Positions 58,701 through 64,000 of a stretch of DNA of 64,000 bases are shown one piece after another. The position numbers and the translations under genes are program-made. Every line of letters begins with the position of its first letter. The first letter of the stretch is position 1. Under the pieces are notes generated by a model that was not told the DNA's origin, did no database searches, and saw only the letters and a list, made by a program, of their open reading frames with translations. The stretch is from NCBI GenBank assembly GCA_001051155.2, contig JYIP02000004.1:1241576-1305575 (forward strand). The letters run 5' to 3'. This stretch comes from Chrysoporthe austroafricana. Lineage: Eukaryota > Ascomycota > Sordariomycetes > Diaporthales > Cryphonectriaceae.

Positions 58701-60155
58701 GGGTACTTATTATGAGTGGTATAGGAAAAGTTAAAATCTCGAGCTGATCTTCGATCCAGTCTAGCGAGCCAGGTTTCCAGGACATGGGATGTCGTCGCTT
58801 ACCGTGCACTGACATCTGTAGCTGGACTAGCCACCCCGGGCTGTTATTGACTGTTATTGCGTCATGGAGCCGCAGCGCTGGGACCACCAGCTCGAGCAAG
58901 GAAATGCTGAGTAACCGTGCCCTGCCCTGGGCGGGTCTGGTTGGTCAATCGCATCAGTGCTGGGGCAGTAGCTTGGAGTCTGGACCGTCCTTGACACATG
59001 CTCCTCATGCTCGAAGCTGATAGGACAGTGGAGCCTTAAGGTTCACAGTACCTACCGGGTAGTATCCTAGTCGTGGGCTCGCTCCGCCCTGCCTCTCGAG
59101 ACCTACAGTGATACACCCGCAGTGCCTATTTGACAGTACTCGTTTGCGCTGCAGCAAGCCCAGCAGCCCGTGAGTTGCGCAGCAGGCTTCCATGTCGGGT
59201 TGAAACACCCGGGACGGGATTCTGATTGAGTTTTGTGCCGGAGCGTCTGGTCCTGCAGACCTGTGGCGCATGTCTCAAGGCTCCAGCAGACCGTCAGACA
59301 GGACCAGTGCATCCCATCTTACAGAGGGATATCGCAATCGATGGCGGTCGAAGACCAAACCATAGATGTTGAACGGGGCTCTGCCACGCGCAGCTGATGC
59401 ACGACTCTCTTCTCCGCAATACAACTTAAGTCTGCGGAGGAAGATCTGGGGAGGCATCATACCCAGTACATGATATGCTCGCGTGGGGCAGCACTACTAT
59501 ACTAAGTACTGGGTGGCACCATAGTATGAGACGACGATGGAATTTGTTTTGTCAGTGGACGTGAGATCAAGGCTAGTCCGAGATCCACTTCAAGCCTTGG
59601 CCCGCCGCGTAGTATGATACAAGCGCGGTGATATACTAGTCATCACGACTCAGCAGTGTTGCCCGGTCAGGCAGTTTCAGAGTCAGCTTCACTCCATCTA
59701 CCATGGCATTAATTCATCAGTTTGCAACATCGCTGCTCACCGCCTCCAGACGTCCTCCAATGCGGAGCACAACCATCATTGCTAGCGGTGTGCTAACCAT
59801 ACATCAGACGGGAGCTATCGACAGGTTTCGCGCTGGAGGCGGGCGCTATCGACCACCTGGGCAGTTCCAAACACTCTTGATGCAACCAAGCAAGTAGACG
59901 CCATATATCTCTTCGATACAGTTTCGTGGGCAACTGTTCGGCTTGGGCGGGGGCCTGTACAAACCTTCCAACTTTCAACTTCGCACAGGGATCTGCACTT
60001 ACCCAAAAACACTCAGTGTCGAGTTGTGAGCATTTCATGGACCTTTTAGAGACACGGCCCGGGGTGTGCTCTAGGCATCCCCGGGCGGCGGGCTCTCCGC
60101 AACCGGTCTCCGGCTAGAGTTGCCCTAGGGGATTATAGAATCATAGAAGCGGGAT

Positions 60156-60395
60156 ATGCAAATCTCGCCTCCCACCACCGATATCGAAAACGACAGGTCT
60201 CCTTCGCCTGATACGCGCGACGAGTATCCCGCCGTTGAGCCGCCCGTGGAAATCGGCACGAAGGTGGAGACTTTCTCCAGCAGTCTTATCAGCAGCCATT
60301 CGAATCTCAGCGTGTCGATGTGCTATCGCCCGATTTCCGTCGCCGTGCGCTCTCACATGCATCTGCAAGCGTCACGCGGACGGAGAGAACAATAG
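60156..60395 (+). CDS. hypothetical 79-aa frame, possible first exon or remnant
   Basis: Begins MQISPPTTDIENDRSPSPDT and continues with an acidic, Pro/Ser-rich stretch typical of disordered fungal N-termini. It then loses that character. No domain or downstream exon was identified. Chance or remnant status is likely. Confidence 0.2.
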   Translation: MQISPPTTDIENDRSPSPDTRDEYPAVEPPVEIGTKVETFSSSLISSHSNLSVSMCYRPISVAVRSHMHLQASRGRREQ

Positions 60396-63300
60396 CAAAA
60401 CTGGGGTGGTGAGCTCGGCTTGCTCGGGACGCGGTTGGAAAATCCCAATCCGAAAAGGGACAGGCGTTGCATCCCGGATCGTGAGCCTCAACTTGCCAGG
60501 GCACATGCCACAACGCCTACCCGCCGGTCAGCCGAACCGCTCCCCAGCGTCCCGCATGTGGGCCGGCCCACGATGCCGTCAAGACCGTTCTGACGTGCCG
60601 GATCCAGATCGTGGGGCCTCATGTAATTCGATATGGTCGTTCTCTGGGGACATTGGCTCATTCTTTCTTCTGAGACACGTTTCTTTGACTCCCTCCGATT
60701 GGCCTGTCGATTGTCATGAGACTTTTACGTCATTTTACGGTACGGAAATGATACTGCGGCAGAAATCTTTTGAGCCTCACCACGGCTCCGGGCATGGCAA
60801 AGCTCGCAGCAACGCCGTGCCGGGAATGAGCCATTGCGCGTACTGTCTGTGTCGCCCCTAACCGAACGTGTCCTTTGTTCCCGTAGCTGGAGGGCTCATA
60901 CCTCGGGGGTGCTGCCGCTGTCGGAGGTTTCTGCGTCTCGTCCTCTTATCAAACTTGATAAGTATAAAAGTCCGGACCGGGCTTGGCTTCTCATGCATCC
61001 TGATCGTTTGCAGCGCGCAGGAAGTTGCCCATCCTCTTGACCGGGTCTCTACATGTTCGGCGTACACGGTCAGTGTAGCGAAATGAGAGGGTTGCGACGG
61101 CACCGCACTGATGAACAAATTTTCAACGTTCCATCGCTTCCTTTGTTGAGGACTGCGCCGGTTGGAGGTGGTAATGCGGTGTGCCGATACTAGTAGTCTT
61201 TTTGTCGCTGGCGCAGATTCTTGAATCAGGGATCCCACAAGTATATACACACCTATAGGCAGTAGTACCACGCCAACCCAACCCATTTCGTGCTAACGAG
61301 GGCTTCCAATGCAACCCATTAGTCGCCGCAACGATTGTCGCAAGCTATCGCCAAAGTTTCGCGAGCATCTGCCTGTCATGCTGGTATGTCGCCATCTGCG
61401 CTGCGGCCAATTCAGCGGGGATGGCGTGATGTTGAGGCGGTTCTTCGCTTCCTCAGCATCCGGGCTCCGAGATCAGCGCCGTACTTCATCAGATCTCTCT
61501 GATACTGGCCACGAGTGGTGTATAACGGGAGGTAGATTAGCCATCATCACGGCACTGAAATTCGCCAACTAAATACGGGATCGAAGTAGCGCTTGACTGT
61601 TGCTGGTTGACACTACCATGCAGTACTGGGTAGATAGCGCGGTCTGCAAGTGAAAACAGATTCGTCTTCGGTGGAGCACAACTTCGCAACGTTAAGCGAC
61701 GGCGACCGTAGTCCCCACTCGGTGTGCAACGGTAGCATCCCTCGATGGCAAGGTAACCCCCCTCAGCCTGACCGGGATCGCCCATAGTCCAGTAAGTAGA
61801 CCTGGCAGCATCCGGAAGCTCGGATCTTCGACTCGAGCGGAGCCAATGAGAGTTCCTGACTAGACGTTCAATTTCTTCTCTGCTCTTGTTGGAAGAGACG
61901 CGGTGGGCTATCAGAGACCTTACCTCGACGCTCCGGTAAGAAAGTCAGTTCAAGGAGAGAGGCTGGAGAGGATTCCTCTGGATGTTCCTTGTGGGCCGGC
62001 TGCCTCACAATGTTTCTCAAATCCGCCGCGACGCTTTTTCCTTTCATGGACCTTTCGTCTGTGCGATGGTTCGAGGCACGCTGGAATACTCGCTGACAAG
62101 GCCTATCCCTGCTGCGGGCACAAAGCTGCATGCTCCTGAGATTAGCGCCGTAGCTTCACGCCGCAGAGGCCCGGAGGCGGCCGTGTTGTTACATAGTATT
62201 CCGGTGCTGGGACGTGAAGGTGATCCTCGAGTCCGAGGAGGCAACAGTCTCCGGTAGCGAGGTCGGTGAGGCAGGAGTGGGTGCGTGGTGCACTGCATAC
62301 GGTGGCCTCAAGGACGTGGTGTCAAGACCATGGCCACCTAAGGCCTTAGGCCTTCGGTCAGGCTGGGTTGTAGGTCATTTGACGGCAGGCTTGTGATTGG
62401 ACTGCATGAACAGACCTCGTGATGCCGTGCAGATGCTGGTCTGAGCCGTGTTAAATCCATGGATCTCCGAATGCCATCTTGGACGGCTTTTGATCTCTCC
62501 ACTTCCCCACGGCCATGTCCCCCACGGGAATCTAGGAGGAGTCGTCTGGAGAAGGTTGGGTCTATCTCCAGAATTTATAGATGCTGTCATGCCAGCAAGA
62601 TCGCGTGGAGGCTACGATAGTGATGTTCTCCACACCATGTCCGCCGGCCACGGCACTCGGAGCTGCTATCGGTGGACGACCAATTGCTGTGCTGGCAGCT
62701 GCTCCTGAGTAGGGTGGTCAATTGAGCAGATCCATGAAAGACCCGCCTTTGAGGTGGACCAAAGAGTTGATGCCAGGATGTTGACGAGGCCCGGGAATTG
62801 GTCGGAGCGTCCGCATGCTGTAGTCCGTCAGTTCCGTACAGCGCCCGCAGCGATCCCCGATATCTTGGCATTAGACTGTTGCACGAGCAGGAAAGTGCTT
62901 CCTATCATCTAGTTCACACAGAGCAGTTTGAGGTTGTGTGCGCTCGGAGAGGCAATAACGTGTGCCTACTGCCCGACACAGGGTGACAGGAGGTCTCGGA
63001 GAGGGCTAACCAGGCTGCCGTTTGAGGGAAGCCATGCATCACAGCCTGCAGCGGCAACGCCACACGCTCCTGCTGGTGGGCTGGTCGGTACCAAGCCTCG
63101 CGGCTGCAACCTGATGGTCTGGGCCGTGAACAGCTCGGTCGTTATCAGGGCAATTATGCCTCGCAGAAAAGCCGCGTCGGATAGTGGATTAGTATGGAGA
63201 CATAGCTGCTAAGGACCAATAAACTCCCGCTCATCTCTCATTTGCACTTGTCAGCGCAGAGGCGAGATGTTGATCTCAAAAGTTGTCATTCTGATGGTCC

Positions 63301-64000
63301 GATGCATCGAGGCGAGAGTGGACGAGCCCTGGCATTGTTCACGCTAATCGGCCCCGATGACCGGACCCGGCGAGCTGATAAGACCAGATCGGAGAAGTCT
63401 TCAGAGCTGTGGAGATACTGGGTCTAGCAAAGCGGCTCACTGGTGTTGTTGGGTGCTGACTGGCGCCTGCTGGGAGCCGGCGCTGGTCTCTGCAGACCCA
63501 AGCTTGCAGTAAGTAATGAAGGCCCGGTGTGCTATTGACCATAGTAGTATCTTCTCAGCCTCTTGTTGATCTTCATCCGTAGTGGATAGTTAGGTAGTGG
63601 GGCGGCGAGCATGCTGGTCGCCTGGGATTAGCGCAGAGCCTTGATTTATAAAAGGAAATCTTGGCGATCAAAATGGCTGCTGGTAGGATTGAGTGGCACG
63701 GCTGCACTGTGCGCCGCAATCCTCCCGCGCGTCAGGTTGGTGCTTCAGTGGGATCAGTCCATCGAGATCTGAGAGCACATTGGATGACCCGTAGCCTTGC
63801 ATGATCTGTTCATGAGTTGACCTGGCCGGGACTGGTCCAAATCTGGGGATCCGGAGCTCTCGTGATCAGCGGATGTCCTGAGGCACTGAGGCTCTGAGGC
63901 TGATACTGTATCTCACCGTCGCGCCCAGGAAGTTGAAACACATCCTTTCGGCCTCAATATATCAGCCGGCCAGATTTAGCCTGTCTTACCTCTGCACTTA

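Larger units (their letters stand above)
49401..64000. other. 14.6-kb gene-poor region with coding-like fragments
   Basis: No gene with a recognisable domain was found on either strand. Reading frames reach about 200 codons (52269-52901 minus, 53134-53706 minus, 56451-57056 plus) without motifs. Several short stretches nevertheless read like real protein and then break off, for example near 55598-55714, 57732-57821 and 57795-57960. Base composition is moderate to GC-rich, unlike a strongly RIP-mutated (AT-rich) repeat. I interpret it as decayed genes or repeats, not as functional loci. Confidence 0.45.

Overview
The window is a stretch of nuclear DNA from a filamentous ascomycete (Pezizomycotina, probably a Sordariomycete-like genome). 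The signs are short GT-AG introns of 50-120 nt, several with CTRAC-type branch sites, densely packed protein genes on both strands with AT-rich spacers, and a typical mould gene set: AA9 lytic polysaccharide monooxygenase, Zn2Cys6 regulator, POT peptide transporter, metacaspase and PLAC8 protein. I found no tRNA, rRNA or CRISPR array and no intact transposon. Exon limits were worked out by hand from splice sites, reading phase and family conservation.

Layout. 1-3.8 kb: no recognisable gene. 3.8-12.2 kb: a secreted-then-anchored surface protein, a NiCoT nickel/cobalt transporter, an AA9 LPMO, and the tRNA pseudouridine synthase PUS1. 13.1-19 kb: a multi-pass (probably 7TM) membrane protein and a POT-family peptide transporter. 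22-31.9 kb: Mediator subunit Med22, a metacaspase without a long prodomain, a classical SDR, a GNAT acetyltransferase, a PLAC8-family protein and the RIO1 kinase. 33.2-44.5 kb: a contiguous metabolic cluster. 46.6-47.9 kb: a SIRT6/7-like sirtuin. 47.9-64 kb: about 16 kb with no complete gene, holding only scattered coding-like fragments.

The most interesting part is 33.2-44.5 kb. Six adjacent genes make biochemical sense together: a D-erythronate-dehydrogenase-like SDR, a truncated MFS carrier, a dihydroxyacetone/erythrulose-type kinase, an RpiB/LacAB sugar-phosphate isomerase, a class II ketose-bisphosphate aldolase and a Zn2Cys6 transcription factor. I infer a catabolic route for a C4 (or related) polyol, ketose or acid sugar, resembling in part the Yarrowia erythritol cluster and bacterial threitol/erythritol pathways. 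Two genes look damaged. The transporter stops less than half way. The kinase has a one-base phase break, and a substitution, next to its substrate-binding His motif. The intergenic space between aldolase and regulator carries a perfect CGG-N6-CCG palindrome, a plausible operator.
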